Assembly (NCBI GenBank): GCA_040219515.1
Contig: JAVJSI010000018.1
Coordinates: 1 to 64,000, forward strand
Length of the DNA: 64,000 nucleotides
Source of the DNA: Acidimicrobiales bacterium
Lineage (GTDB): Bacteria > Actinomycetota > Acidimicrobiia > Acidimicrobiales > Aldehydirespiratoraceae
Direction: 5' to 3'
Position 1 is the stretch's first letter. The number at the start of each line of letters is the position of its first letter. The position numbers and the translations under genes are program-made. Positions 1 to 8,844 of this stretch are shown piece by piece. Below the pieces are notes generated by a model. That model worked only from the letters and a program-made list of their open reading frames with translations, was not told the origin of the DNA and made no database searches.

Positions 1-1
1 G

Positions 2-334
2 CTCGCCGACCGCACCTCACACCGCCCGAACGAACTGTCCGGCGGTCAACAACAACGCGTCGCCGTCAGCCGCGCCCTCGCCAGCCGGCCCGAGATCATC
101 TTCGCCGACGAACCCACCGGCAACCTCGACTCCACGACCGGCACGGAGATCCTCGACTTCATGAAGAAGGCGGTCGACACCCTCGGCCAGACGATCGTGA
201 TGGTCACCCACGATCCCGTCGCCGCGGCCTACGCCGACCGGGTCATCTTCCTCGCCGACGGCAAGGTCGTCGGTGAACTGCTCGATCCCGACGCCGAGAA
301 GGTGATCGACCAGATGAAGCAGCTGCGCCGATGA
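2..334 (+). CDS. ABC transporter ATP-binding protein, MacB/LolD type (3' part)
   Basis: Only the last 110 residues are inside the window; the start lies upstream. The visible part has the ABC signature LSGGQQQR, a Walker B followed by the D-loop ([13 protein letters not shown]) and the switch His (VTHDP). [11 protein letters not shown] is typical of the LolD/MacB/FtsE group, which energises FtsX-like permeases. The stop overlaps the start of the next gene (ATGA at 331-334), so the two are translationally coupled and very probably form one exporter or envelope-remodelling complex. Substrate unknown. Confidence 0.93.
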   Translation, partial: LADRTSHRPNELSGGQQQRVAVSRALASRPEIIFADEPTGNLDSTTGTEILDFMKKAVDTLGQTIVMVTHDPVAAAYADRVIFLADGKVVGELLDPDAEKVIDQMKQLRR

Positions 335-3300
335 TCTGGAAGCTGATCCGCCGCAACGTCACCGGCAAGCCGTTCCGGTTCCTGCTGACGTGTTCGGCGG
401 TCACCGCCGGCGTCATGTTCGTGGTGGGCATCTTCGTGTTCACCGACGGCCTCCGCGAGACCTTCTCCGATCTCGCCGGCGACATCGAGGGCAACGTCGA
501 TCTCGCCGTCCGCACCGAGGTCGACTTCGGTGGCGACTTCGCCCGCCCGGTCATCGATGTCGCAGTGGCCGACACCATGCGGTCCCTTCCCGAGGTCGCC
601 GCCGTCCAGCCCCGCATCATCGATCTCGGCAACACCACGGTGATCGACGCCGACGGCGAGGCCCAGCAGGGGAACAACGGCCCCAACATCGGGTTCAACT
701 GGGAGGCCGAGACGCCGAATCCGCGCCTGTTCCTCGTCGACGGGCGTCCGCCGGACGCGCCCGCCGAGTTCGCGTTCGACGCCGACTCGTTCGCCGACGG
801 CAACTTCACCATCGGCGACAGCTACACGATCGAGACACCCACCGGGGTCTATGACGACGTCGAACTCGTCGGCACCTACAACTTCGCGCAGGAGGACGGC
901 AGCGCCCTGGCCGGCGCGAAGCTCGCCGCGTTCGATCTCGACTGGGCCCTCGAGATCCTCAACCAGGGCACCGGCTACAACGACATCACCGTCGTGCTCG
1001 CCGACGGCGTCGACCGCGCCGAAGCGACCCGCACGATCAGCGACGCGATCGGCCCCGACTACGAGATCATCAGCGGCGAGGATCTCGCCGCCGAGCAGGC
1101 AGAACAGTTCGACGAGTTCATCGGCATCTTCCAGACCATCCTCCTCGTCTTCGCCTTCATCATCCTCATCGTGTCGGCGTTCGTCATCTTCAACGTCTTC
1201 TCGATCCTGATCAGCCAGCGCATCCGCGAACTCGGTCTGCTCCGGGCCATCGGCGCCACCGGGCGTCAGGTCACCGGTGCGCTCCTCGGTGAGGCCTTCC
1301 TGGTCGGCGTGTTCGCGATGGTGGTGGGCACCGCGTTGGGCATCGGTTTCGGCTGGCTCCTGCGCTTCCTCCTCCAGCAGGTCGACTTCGGTCCCGAGGG
1401 CAACGAGCTCGTGCTCAAGCCGGCCACCTTCATCTGGGGAGCCGTCGTCGGCATCCTCGTCACCATGGCCAGCGCAACCGCACCGGCCCTGAGGGCCCGC
1501 CACGTCAGTCCGATGGCCGCGTTGCGCGAGGATGCCCGACTCTCGAAGCGGCTCCCGGCCGTCAACCTCCCGCTCGGCGGCATCGTCACCCTCGCCGGAT
1601 GGGCGCTCATCGTGCTGGCCGTCGCGTCGGGCGAGGTCGGGTCGATCCTCTCGCTCGGGCTCATCGGTGCCTTCGCCAGCACCTTCGGCATTCGGCGGCT
1701 CAGCCCCACCCTCGGTCGCTACAGCACCCTCGCCCTCGGCATCGTGCTGCTGCTCGTGGCGGTGCTCGCCGACCTCGACGTGGTCGCGCTGCTGTCACTT
1801 CTCGGTGTCGCCGCGATCACATTGTTCCTCGGTATCAACAGCATCAGTCCGGCGTTGGCCCGACCGGTGAGTCACCTTCTCGGCCGCTGGCCGCTCGCCA
1901 TGCTGCTGGGCATCGGCGGGATCGTCACCACGCTCCTCGGGGCCGCCGCCACGCTCGGCTCGTTCGCCCTGATCGTCATCTCGCTCTGGGACGTCGTCAC
2001 CGACTTCGACCTCGCCGGTGTGCTCGGGTTCTTCGGCGCGTTCATCCCACTGGCCCTCTCGATGGCGATCCTCGCCGTGGGTCTGCGAGCCATCGATGCC
2101 TCCTTCATCATGGGTTGGCGATGGACGCAGGTGCTCACCGGTCTCGGGATCTTCACGGTGGGTGCCGCGGGGATCGTGCTCGTCCTGCTCGGCAGCGTCG
2201 GTCTACTCACCGGCGAATGGGACCAGTCCGCGCTCCTCGCCGCCGGCGTCGTCGTCTTCGGTGTCGCCTGGGTGCTGCGTCGATTCGTCCCGTCCGCCAT
2301 GAAGTCGAACGCGCGTATGGCCCGCGAGAACGCTGGACGCAGTCCGCAGCGCACGGCGTCGGCGGCAGCCGCGTTGATGATCGGCCTGGCCCTCGTCAGC
2401 ACCGCCACCGTCGTCACCTCGTCGTTCAAGGCGACCTTCGCCGACATCCTCGAGACGTCGGTGACCTCCGACTGGTTCATCTCGCCGGCCAACCAGCAGG
2501 CGCCCTCCTCGGGCTTCAGCTCCGATCTCTCCGAGGAGCTACGGGCCTTGCCCGAAACCGAGAGCGTGCTCAGCTACCAGTTCAGCCTCGAGGCGTACCG
2601 CACCGGGTTCGACGGCCTCGTCCGTGACAGTTCGGCCACGAGCCTCGGCCCGTCGCTCGACCACATCGACCCCGACCTCGTGGAGTACGACGAGTCCATC
2701 CCCGACCGCAACGCGATCTGGGTCCACGAGGACTTCGCCGACGACAACGGCTTCTCCCTCGGGTCGGAGTTCGCCATCGACTTCAACGACGGCGAGTCCG
2801 AGACCGTCACCGTGTCCGGCATCTTCACCGACTCCAGCATCTACGGAAACCGCATCATCGACCTCGAGCTGTGGAACGAACACTTCGATCTCGGTGTCGA
2901 CCAGTTCGCGTCGGTCATCATCACCGATGGCGTGTCCGAGGACGACGCCCGCGCGGCCATCGAATCGGTCACCGGGAAGTACACACAGGTCAACGTCGAC
3001 ACCCGTCAGGAGTTCCAGGATCGCCAGGAAGGCCAGATCGACTCCGTCCTCCTGGTGTTCAACGCGCTCTTGCTCGTGGCGATCATCATCGCCTTGCTGG
3101 GCATCGCGATCACACTCGCCCTGTCGGTCTTCGAAAGAACGCGGGAGCTCGGTCTCGTGCGGGCCGTCGGCATGACCTCGCAACAGATGATGCGGATGGT
3201 CCTGTTCGAAGGCGCCATCATCGCCGTGTTCGGCGGTGTGCTCGGCGTGGCGCTCGGCACCGTCTTCGGCTCGGCTGCCGTCGTCGTCATTCCCGACACG

Positions 3301-3441
3301 TTCATCAGCACGCTGGACGTGCCGGTCGTGAGCCTGCTGCAGTACCTGGCCATCGCCGCGGTGGCCGGCATCGCCGCCGCCATCGTGCCGGCCCGTCGCG
3401 CCGCCCGGCTCAAGGTGCTCGAAGCCATCTCACAGGGCTGA
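331..3441 (+). CDS. FtsX-like ABC transporter permease, large two-repeat form
   Basis: A 1036-residue membrane protein partnering the ATPase it overlaps. An N-terminal TM helix (about 17-37) is followed by a MacB-like extracytoplasmic domain (to about 255). A first FtsX core contains FSILISQRIRELGLLRAIGAT (about 290-310), then a stretch of extra hydrophobic helices (about 415-640). A second extracytoplasmic domain (about 690-870) and a second FtsX core (SVFERTRELGLVRAVGMT) follow, ending in PARRAARLKVLEAISQG. Two FtsX cores in one chain suggest it supplies both halves of the permease. Families like this export lipids or lipoproteins or control cell-wall hydrolases; nothing here decides which. 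Confidence 0.92.
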   Translation: MIWKLIRRNVTGKPFRFLLTCSAVTAGVMFVVGIFVFTDGLRETFSDLAGDIEGNVDLAVRTEVDFGGDFARPVIDVAVADTMRSLPEVAAVQPRIIDLGNTTVIDADGEAQQGNNGPNIGFNWEAETPNPRLFLVDGRPPDAPAEFAFDADSFADGNFTIGDSYTIETPTGVYDDVELVGTYNFAQEDGSALAGAKLAAFDLDWALEILNQGTGYNDITVVLADGVDRAEATRTISDAIGPDYEIISGEDLAAEQAEQFDEFIGIFQTILLVFAFIILIVSAFVIFNVFSILISQRIRELGLLRAIGATGRQVTGALLGEAFLVGVFAMVVGTALGIGFGWLLRFLLQQVDFGPEGNELVLKPATFIWGAVVGILVTMASATAPALRARHVSPMAALREDARLSKRLPAVNLPLGGIVTLAGWALIVLAVASGEVGSILSLGLIGAFASTFGIRRLSPTLGRYSTLALGIVLLLVAVLADLDVVALLSLLGVAAITLFLGINSISPALARPVSHLLGRWPLAMLLGIGGIVTTLLGAAATLGSFALIVISLWDVVTDFDLAGVLGFFGAFIPLALSMAILAVGLRAIDASFIMGWRWTQVLTGLGIFTVGAAGIVLVLLGSVGLLTGEWDQSALLAAGVVVFGVAWVLRRFVPSAMKSNARMARENAGRSPQRTASAAAALMIGLALVSTATVVTSSFKATFADILETSVTSDWFISPANQQAPSSGFSSDLSEELRALPETESVLSYQFSLEAYRTGFDGLVRDSSATSLGPSLDHIDPDLVEYDESIPDRNAIWVHEDFADDNGFSLGSEFAIDFNDGESETVTVSGIFTDSSIYGNRIIDLELWNEHFDLGVDQFASVIITDGVSEDDARAAIESVTGKYTQVNVDTRQEFQDRQEGQIDSVLLVFNALLLVAIIIALLGIAITLALSVFERTRELGLVRAVGMTSQQMMRMVLFEGAIIAVFGGVLGVALGTVFGSAAVVVIPDTFISTLDVPVVSLLQYLAIAAVAGIAAAIVPARRAARLKVLEAISQG

Positions 3442-3459
3442 CGCGATCTCACAGGGCTG
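3427..3459 (+). repeat. 14-bp direct repeat across the permease stop codon
   Basis: ATCTCACAGGGCTG occurs at 3427-3440 and again at 3446-3459, a 19-bp period. The first copy encodes the last permease residues and the second is non-coding. It looks like a small local duplication that left a second copy of the gene end. Confidence 0.7.
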
Positions 3460-3490
3460 GGCCATTCGGCCCAGTTCGGGCTCAGTTTTT
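3457..3490 (+). terminator. possible Rho-independent terminator after the ABC exporter
   Basis: CTGGGCC (3457-3463), a 4-nt ATTC loop and GGCCCAG (3468-3474) form a perfect 7-bp stem. A TTTTT run follows at 3486-3490, separated from the stem by 11 nt. The T run is further away than in classical terminators, so this is only a candidate. Confidence 0.35.
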
Positions 3491-3499
3491 CCCACGGGA

Positions 3500-4219
3500 G
3501 TGCCGACAGATCACCAGATGACCCGCGACCCGACGAGCAACGACGAGCTGACGGTCCTCGTGGCCGGCGACTCCGACCGTCCCGATGCCCTTCGCGTTCC
3601 TGTCGGTGATCTGGTGGTGGTCGGCCACGTCCCCACGGGCAACGAGGCGGTCGCCTGTGTGCTCACCGAGATTCCCGACGTGCTGCTGCTCGATGTTCGC
3701 ATCGACGACCGGGATGCTCGCGCCGTCTGTCGCCGCGTGCGGGAGTGGGCCCCGGCGACCAGGGTCGTCGCTGCCACCCCCCGCGACGACGAACGGGCCT
3801 ACACCACCATCGTCGCCGGCGCCGTCGGCGTCGTGCTGCTCGACGACACCGATGCACACGTCGTTCAGACCCTCCACGAGGTCGTCCGGGGCGAAGCGGT
3901 GCTCTCGGCACGAGCCGCGACACGGCTGCTGCACGACGTCGACGCCTGGGCCCGGCGATCTGCCGACCCGATCCATCCGCCACCCACGCTCACACCGACC
4001 GAGCGCGAGGTGCTGGCTCGCCTCGGCGAGGGACATCGCTCGGCCGAGATCGCCGCCGATCATGCGGTGACCACCCACCTCGTCAACCTCCACGCCGGCT
4101 TCGCGGTCGCCAAGCTGCATCGCTACGTGCACGGAGCCGAGGCCATCAACCGAGCGACGGCTGGCAACGCGGGCACCACCAGGTTCGGCGGCCCTGCCCG
4201 CCCTGAATCCGCGAGCTGA
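3500..4219 (+). CDS. NarL/LuxR-type response-regulator-like protein with degenerate domains
   Basis: 239 residues from GTG 3500; ATG 3518 would give a start six codons later. Residues about 17-130 resemble a receiver domain with a phospho-acceptor-type Asp (VLLLDVR, D65). The late conserved Lys is not visible; GVVLLDD stands where a Lys-bearing loop is expected. Residues about 165-220 resemble a LuxR HTH (TPTEREVLARLGEG), but the recognition helix is poorly conserved. No histidine kinase is adjacent. The 3' end overlaps the convergent DNA glycosylase gene by 74 bp. It may be an atypical, phosphorylation-independent regulator. Confidence 0.72.
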   Translation: MPTDHQMTRDPTSNDELTVLVAGDSDRPDALRVPVGDLVVVGHVPTGNEAVACVLTEIPDVLLLDVRIDDRDARAVCRRVREWAPATRVVAATPRDDERAYTTIVAGAVGVVLLDDTDAHVVQTLHEVVRGEAVLSARAATRLLHDVDAWARRSADPIHPPPTLTPTEREVLARLGEGHRSAEIAADHAVTTHLVNLHAGFAVAKLHRYVHGAEAINRATAGNAGTTRFGGPARPESAS

Positions 4220-4919
4220 TACCCGCACCGCACACGCGACACCCCTGTCGATCGCGACCGTAGACGGCCAGTCCGTCGCCGAACGTCGCCCGTCGACCTC
4301 GGCCGAGGTTGGCCTGGAGCTGCGCGGCGGCCGTCTCGTAGAGCGATCGTTGCATCGCCGGGGCCACATCGGCCAAGGGCAGGAAAGGGTCGACGCCGCA
4401 GGCGAACAGCGTCTCGCACTTGTAGACGTTGCCGATCCCCGCGGCGAGTCGCTGCTCGAGCAACACCTCGGCGATCTCGGCTCGCGGGTCGGCCCACGCG
4501 GCGACCCGGCGAAGGATCTCGTCGATGTCGACCGGTGCCACACACAGGTCGGGACCGAGGTGATCGAGCCGCCCGTCGCCCGGCCGGCCGATCTCGACCA
4601 CCGGCGCCGAGAAGCAGACGGCGGCGGCCGCATCGGTCTCCAGCACGGCGCGAGCCAGGTGCCGGGGCTTCCGCCAACGGTCGCCGCGCCGATAGAGGTC
4701 CCAACTCCCGGTCATCTGCAGGTGGGAGCGGACGACGAGACCGCGGTCGACCTCGATCTCGAGGTACTTCCCACGGCTCTCGATCCGCGTGACCAGGTCG
4801 CCGGCCTTCACCCGGTCGACGCCCCGAAGTCGGGGAAACGAGACGGTGGCGAGACGCCGACCGACCAACGCCGGCCGTAGCCGCAGTGCGGTGTTGTGGA
4901 GCGTGTCGCCCTCGGGCAC
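4146..4919 (-). CDS. Fpg/Nei family DNA glycosylase (endonuclease VIII-like)
   Basis: Base-excision-repair glycosylase/AP lyase for oxidised bases. Start is the GTG at 4917-4919, because maturation must expose Pro2: the protein begins (M)PEGDT, the Nei-type N terminus with catalytic Pro and Glu. The beta-strand Lys is in ESRGKYLE. The helix-two-turn-helix is around AAGIGNVYKCE, and the C terminus carries a Cys4 zinc finger (CRVC...CPRC). An open frame extends upstream but lacks family features. The esterase stop is at 4921, one base before this start, so they are probably co-transcribed. The tail overlaps the convergent regulator gene. Confidence 0.92.
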   Translation of the reverse strand: MPEGDTLHNTALRLRPALVGRRLATVSFPRLRGVDRVKAGDLVTRIESRGKYLEIEVDRGLVVRSHLQMTGSWDLYRRGDRWRKPRHLARAVLETDAAAAVCFSAPVVEIGRPGDGRLDHLGPDLCVAPVDIDEILRRVAAWADPRAEIAEVLLEQRLAAGIGNVYKCETLFACGVDPFLPLADVAPAMQRSLYETAAAQLQANLGRGRRATFGDGLAVYGRDRQGCRVCGAGISSRIQGGQGRRTWWCPRCQPSLG

Positions 4920-4920
4920 G

Positions 4921-5952
4921 TCAGTCGATACCGAGCAGGGTGGCCACGTCGTCGGCCAGCCGATCGATCGCGGCGCCCGCTTCCCTGCTGACACCACCGA
5001 ACAACGTGAAGGAGTGGGTCAACGACGACTCGGTGCGTGCCGTCACCGGCACACCGGCTTTCGCCAACGCCGCCGCGTACCGACGCCCTTCATCCCGCAG
5101 GGGGTCGAAGCCGGCGGTGACCACCAGGGCCGGGGCCAGCCCCCACAACTCCTCGGTGAGCCCCGGGCTGGCCCGCACATCATGGGCCGCCGACGGATCG
5201 GGCAGCGCCAGCGCCGCGAAGAAGTCCAGGGTGGCCCTCGACAGCGGGAACGTCTCGGCACAACTGTCTCGACTGCCGCCCGTGGCGGTGATGTCGATCC
5301 ACGGATACACGAGGACCTGCGCGACCGGTTGTGTGGACCCTCGGACTCGTGCCTGCTGGCAGATGACCGCCGCGAGCATCGCGCCGGCCGACGTGCCCGC
5401 CACCGCCACACGGCCGGGATCGATGCCGAGGCCATCCGCCTGTTCGACGACCCACCGATGGGCTGCGACACCGTCGTCGACGAACGCCGGGAACGGGTGT
5501 TCGGGCGCACGTCGGTAGGCGACCGAGATCACCACCGCCCCACACCGATCGGCGAGGGTGGCACACAGCGAATGATCGGTGTCGAGCCCGCCGATCACGT
5601 AGCCACCCTGATGGAACCAGAGCAGTGCGGGGGCCGCGCCGTGCGTGGACGGCGGATGGTAGATGCGCACCGGGAGGTCGCCGCCCGGACCGGGGATGGT
5701 CCGGTCGTGGATCGACACCGACGCCACCGGATCGGGGGCGACGATCGAGACCAGGTCGTCGAAGGCCGAGCGGATGGATTCGACCGTCGGCGACTCGTCG
5801 CCCTGCTGCCGGGCCGCCGCGGCAGCGAAGACGTGCATCTGGAGGTCGAGGACATTGCCGTCGATCTCCGGCGGATCACCGGCGATGCGACGCAACGCCC
5901 GCTTCGGTAGTCGGCTCGTCGCCCGAGCGGCCGTTCTTGCCAGACGATTCAT
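4921..5952 (-). CDS. alpha/beta hydrolase, HSL/acetyl-esterase family
   Basis: 343 residues. The oxyanion motif is HQGG rather than the usual HGGG (LLWFHQGGYVIGG), and the nucleophile elbow is GTSAGAM, a variant of GDSAG. Later motifs include a DPLRDEG segment with the expected acid and a C-terminal HSFTLFGG with the catalytic His. It probably hydrolyses short acyl esters; the substrate is unknown. It lies directly upstream of the nei-like gene on the same strand with a 1-bp gap. Confidence 0.9.
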   Translation of the reverse strand: MNRLARTAARATSRLPKRALRRIAGDPPEIDGNVLDLQMHVFAAAAARQQGDESPTVESIRSAFDDLVSIVAPDPVASVSIHDRTIPGPGGDLPVRIYHPPSTHGAAPALLWFHQGGYVIGGLDTDHSLCATLADRCGAVVISVAYRRAPEHPFPAFVDDGVAAHRWVVEQADGLGIDPGRVAVAGTSAGAMLAAVICQQARVRGSTQPVAQVLVYPWIDITATGGSRDSCAETFPLSRATLDFFAALALPDPSAAHDVRASPGLTEELWGLAPALVVTAGFDPLRDEGRRYAAALAKAGVPVTARTESSLTHSFTLFGGVSREAGAAIDRLADDVATLLGID

Positions 5953-6051
5953 GCCACCAACGTAGGGCCGTCGGCAGGAGAACTTTCCCGCGAGCCCTAT
6001 TGTTTGAACTGCTCGAACCGAATGGGTGAGGGTCGAATCCAGGGAGTGCGA

Positions 6052-7311
6052 ATGAACGTCGATCTAGTTGTGGTGGGCCTCGGCTACGTGGGTCTCCCGT
6101 TGGCCCAGGAGGCCACCCGGTCCGGGCTCACGGTCGTGGGCTACGACGTGTCGGCCGAGGCCGTGGACGGTCTCAACAGCGGCACATCACACATCGACGA
6201 CCTGAGCGACGCCGACATCGACGAGATGCGGGCCGCCGGCTTTCGCGCGACCACCGACCCGACGAGCCTCGCGGAGGCCGACGCGATCGTGATCTGCGTG
6301 CCGACGCCGCTGAGCGACGACGGCACCCCCGACCTTCGTGCCATCGAGGGTGCGACGGGCGACATCGGCCGCAACCTCACCGCCGGCACCCTGGTCGTGC
6401 TCGAGTCGACCACCTATCCGGGCACCACCAACGACATCGTCCGCCCCATCCTCGAGGAACTCAGCGGGCTCACGGCCGGCGTCGACTTCCACCTGGCCTT
6501 CTCACCCGAGCGGATCGACCCGGGCAACCCGCAGTTCGGCCTCCGCAACACGCCAAAGGTGGTCGGTGGCTACACCCCGGCCGACACCGAGGTCGCCGCC
6601 GCGTTCTACGGGCGCATCGTCGACGAGGTCGTCCGCACCGTCGGCACCCGTGAGGCCGAGATGGCGAAGCTGCTCGAGAACACCTATCGCCACGTCAACA
6701 TCGCGCTGATGAACGAGATGGCCATCTTCGCCCACGAGCTCGACATCGACCTCTGGTCGGTCATCGACGCGGCGAAGACCAAGCCGTTCGGTTTCCAGGC
6801 CTTCTATCCCGGCCCCGGTGTCGGTGGCCACTGCATCCCGATCGACCCGAACTATCTGTCCTACGCCGTGCGCTCGCTCGGCTACCAGTTCCGCTTCGTC
6901 GAGCTGGCCCAGGACGTGTCCTCCCGCATGCCCGCCTATGTGGCGACACGGGCCCAGTCACTGCTGAACGAGCAACGACTGTCGGTCAACGGGGCCAAGA
7001 TCCTTCTGCTCGGTGTGACCTACAAGGCCGACATCTCCGACGAGCGCGAGACCCCCGCTCGTCCCCTCGCCGCCCGTCTTCTCGAGCTCGGCGCCGACCT
7101 CTCGTTCTACGACCCGCACGTGTCCAGGTTCATCGTCGGCGAGCACGCCGTCACCCAGGCGACCGACCTCGCCGCGGCGATGAAGGACGCCGATCTGGTG
7201 ATCCTGCTCCAGGCCCACAGCGCCGTGATGGACGAGGCCGACTTCGACTCCGCCACGTCGATCCTCGACACCCGCGGAAAGCTCCGCGGCGCCAACGTCG
7301 ACCGTCTCTGA
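6052..7311 (+). CDS. nucleotide-sugar 6-dehydrogenase (UDP-ManNAc/UDP-Glc dehydrogenase family)
   Basis: NAD-dependent four-electron oxidation of a UDP-sugar C6 alcohol to the uronate. 419 residues from ATG 6052; an upstream in-frame ATG at 6004 has no family sequence. Rossmann motif VGLGYVG (residues 8-14), STTYPG/SPERIDPG in the NAD domain, catalytic Cys261 in GVGGHCIPIDP, and a C-terminal domain with GVTYKADISDERETPA. The N-terminal sequence resembles the WecC/TviB branch, and wecB is 2.5 kb away. UDP-ManNAcA synthesis is therefore plausible, but UDP-glucose cannot be excluded. Confidence 0.93.
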   Translation: MNVDLVVVGLGYVGLPLAQEATRSGLTVVGYDVSAEAVDGLNSGTSHIDDLSDADIDEMRAAGFRATTDPTSLAEADAIVICVPTPLSDDGTPDLRAIEGATGDIGRNLTAGTLVVLESTTYPGTTNDIVRPILEELSGLTAGVDFHLAFSPERIDPGNPQFGLRNTPKVVGGYTPADTEVAAAFYGRIVDEVVRTVGTREAEMAKLLENTYRHVNIALMNEMAIFAHELDIDLWSVIDAAKTKPFGFQAFYPGPGVGGHCIPIDPNYLSYAVRSLGYQFRFVELAQDVSSRMPAYVATRAQSLLNEQRLSVNGAKILLLGVTYKADISDERETPARPLAARLLELGADLSFYDPHVSRFIVGEHAVTQATDLAAAMKDADLVILLQAHSAVMDEADFDSATSILDTRGKLRGANVDRL

Positions 7312-7333
7312 GCGGCGCGCTTCGCGGCGCCGC
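7312..7333. terminator. GC-rich hairpin between convergent genes
   Basis: GCGGCGC (7312-7318) pairs with GCGCCGC (7327-7333), with a further GC/GC pair around a TTC loop. It fills almost the whole 24-bp space between the dehydrogenase and guaB stop codons. It lacks a T tract, so a role as bidirectional terminator is inferred from position. Confidence 0.35.
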
Positions 7334-7335
7334 CG

Positions 7336-8784
7336 TTACTCGTCGCGCAACACCGCGACATCGTGGGGGTGGCTCTCCCGCAGGCCCGCGCCGGTGATGC
7401 GCACCAGGCGGGTGCGCCGGCGCAGATCGTCGAGATCGGCCGCTCCGGCGTAGCCCATGCCCGAACGGAGCCCGCCCATGACCTGGGCGATCAGCTCGGC
7501 CATCGGTCCGGCATAGCGCACGCGGGCTTCGACGCCCTCGGCCACGTGCTTGCCCGGCGCCTGACCCGTGCCGTAGCGATCGGATGCTCGGCCCCGCATG
7601 GCGCCGGCGGACCCCATGCCGCGATAGGTCTTCCACATCGCGCCGTCGACCAGTTCGAGATCGCCGGGGGCCTCGTCGACGCCGGCCAGCAGGTTGCCGA
7701 GCATGACGCAGTCGGCACCGGCCACGAACGCCTTGACGATGTCGCCCGAGGTGACCACGCCACCGTCGGCGATGATCGGCACCCCGAGCTCTCGGGCTGC
7801 CTTGGCGCACTCGTTGATGGCGCTCATCTGGGGCATTCCGGCCCCGGCCACGATGCGGGTGGTGCAGATGCTGCCCGCCCCCACCCCGATCTTGATCACA
7901 TCGGCGCCCGCCTCGACCAGCGCCTCGACACCTTCCCGGGTGACCACGTTGCCGCCGACGACCGGGAGATCGGGCCAGCCCTTCTTGATGGTCCGCACCG
8001 CGTCGACCACACCCTGGGTGTGACCGTGGGCGGTGTCGATCACGAGCATGTCGACCCCGGCGGCCTCGAGCGCCTCGGTGCGCTCCGCGGTGTCGGAGAC
8101 GCCGATGGCCGCGGCCACCCGGAGCCGACCGTCGGCATCGAGCGTGCTGTCGGGATTCTCGATTCGCTTGGTGATGTCCTTCACCGTGATGAGACCGGCG
8201 AGTCGCCCCTCGTCGTCGACCAACGGCAGCTTCTCGATGCGGTGACGGTGCAGGATCGCCACCGCCGCCTCGAGCTCGGTGCCCACCGGCGCCGTGACCA
8301 GCGGTGCCGCCGTCATGAACTCGGTGACCGGTTTGGCGTATTCGTCCGTCGTGCAGAACCGGATGTCGCGATTGGTGAGAATGCCGACCAGACGCCCGTC
8401 GGCATCACAGATCGGCACGCCGCTGATCTTGTGGCGGCCCATGAGTCGTTCGGCGTCGTCGAGGGTGGCGGTGGGCGGCAGGCTGATCGGCGACGAGATC
8501 ATGCCGGCCTGGGCCCGCTTGACCCGATCCACCTCGTCGGACTGCTCCTCGATCGAGAAGTTGCGGTGCAGCACGCCGAGTCCCCCGGCGCGCGCGATGG
8601 CGATCGCGAGTGGCGCCTCGGTCACCGTGTCCATCGCGGCGGACATGAGCGGGACCCGCAGTTCGATCCCGGCCAGAGAGGTGGTGGTGTCGACCTCGGA
8701 GGGCAACACCTCGCTCCAACCAGGGACCACGAGCAAGTCATCGAAGGTGAGCGCCTCGGCGCCGGCGAAGATCTCGTCGTTCAT
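7336..8784 (-). CDS. guaB: IMP dehydrogenase
   Basis: Oxidises IMP to XMP, the committed step of guanine nucleotide synthesis. 482 residues, close to the bacterial norm. TIM barrel with the start LTFDDLLVVPG, two CBS domains at about 95-210, and the catalytic-loop Cys307 in GVGAGSICTTR. Downstream are IADGGV and the mobile-flap region (GMGSAGAMRGRASDRYG). A stand-alone gene, divergent from the lipoprotein at 8845. Confidence 0.97.
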   Translation of the reverse strand: MNDEIFAGAEALTFDDLLVVPGWSEVLPSEVDTTTSLAGIELRVPLMSAAMDTVTEAPLAIAIARAGGLGVLHRNFSIEEQSDEVDRVKRAQAGMISSPISLPPTATLDDAERLMGRHKISGVPICDADGRLVGILTNRDIRFCTTDEYAKPVTEFMTAAPLVTAPVGTELEAAVAILHRHRIEKLPLVDDEGRLAGLITVKDITKRIENPDSTLDADGRLRVAAAIGVSDTAERTEALEAAGVDMLVIDTAHGHTQGVVDAVRTIKKGWPDLPVVGGNVVTREGVEALVEAGADVIKIGVGAGSICTTRIVAGAGMPQMSAINECAKAARELGVPIIADGGVVTSGDIVKAFVAGADCVMLGNLLAGVDEAPGDLELVDGAMWKTYRGMGSAGAMRGRASDRYGTGQAPGKHVAEGVEARVRYAGPMAELIAQVMGGLRSGMGYAGAADLDDLRRRTRLVRITGAGLRESHPHDVAVLRDE

Positions 8785-8844
8785 CCGTTCACGATAGACG
8801 CTCGCATCACTACAGAGCGGACGGAATCGGCCGATTGGACATCC

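Noticed and set aside
4920-4997. Upstream ATG of the Nei-like glycosylase (4997)
   Set aside because: Catalysis requires an N-terminal Pro, which only the GTG at 4917-4919 provides; the extension lies inside the esterase gene.
7363-8784. Long plus-strand open frame opposite guaB
   Set aside because: It is the antisense shadow of a high-GC gene: no motifs, biased composition, and the opposite strand is unmistakably IMP dehydrogenase. Only its last part (from 8845) is a real gene.
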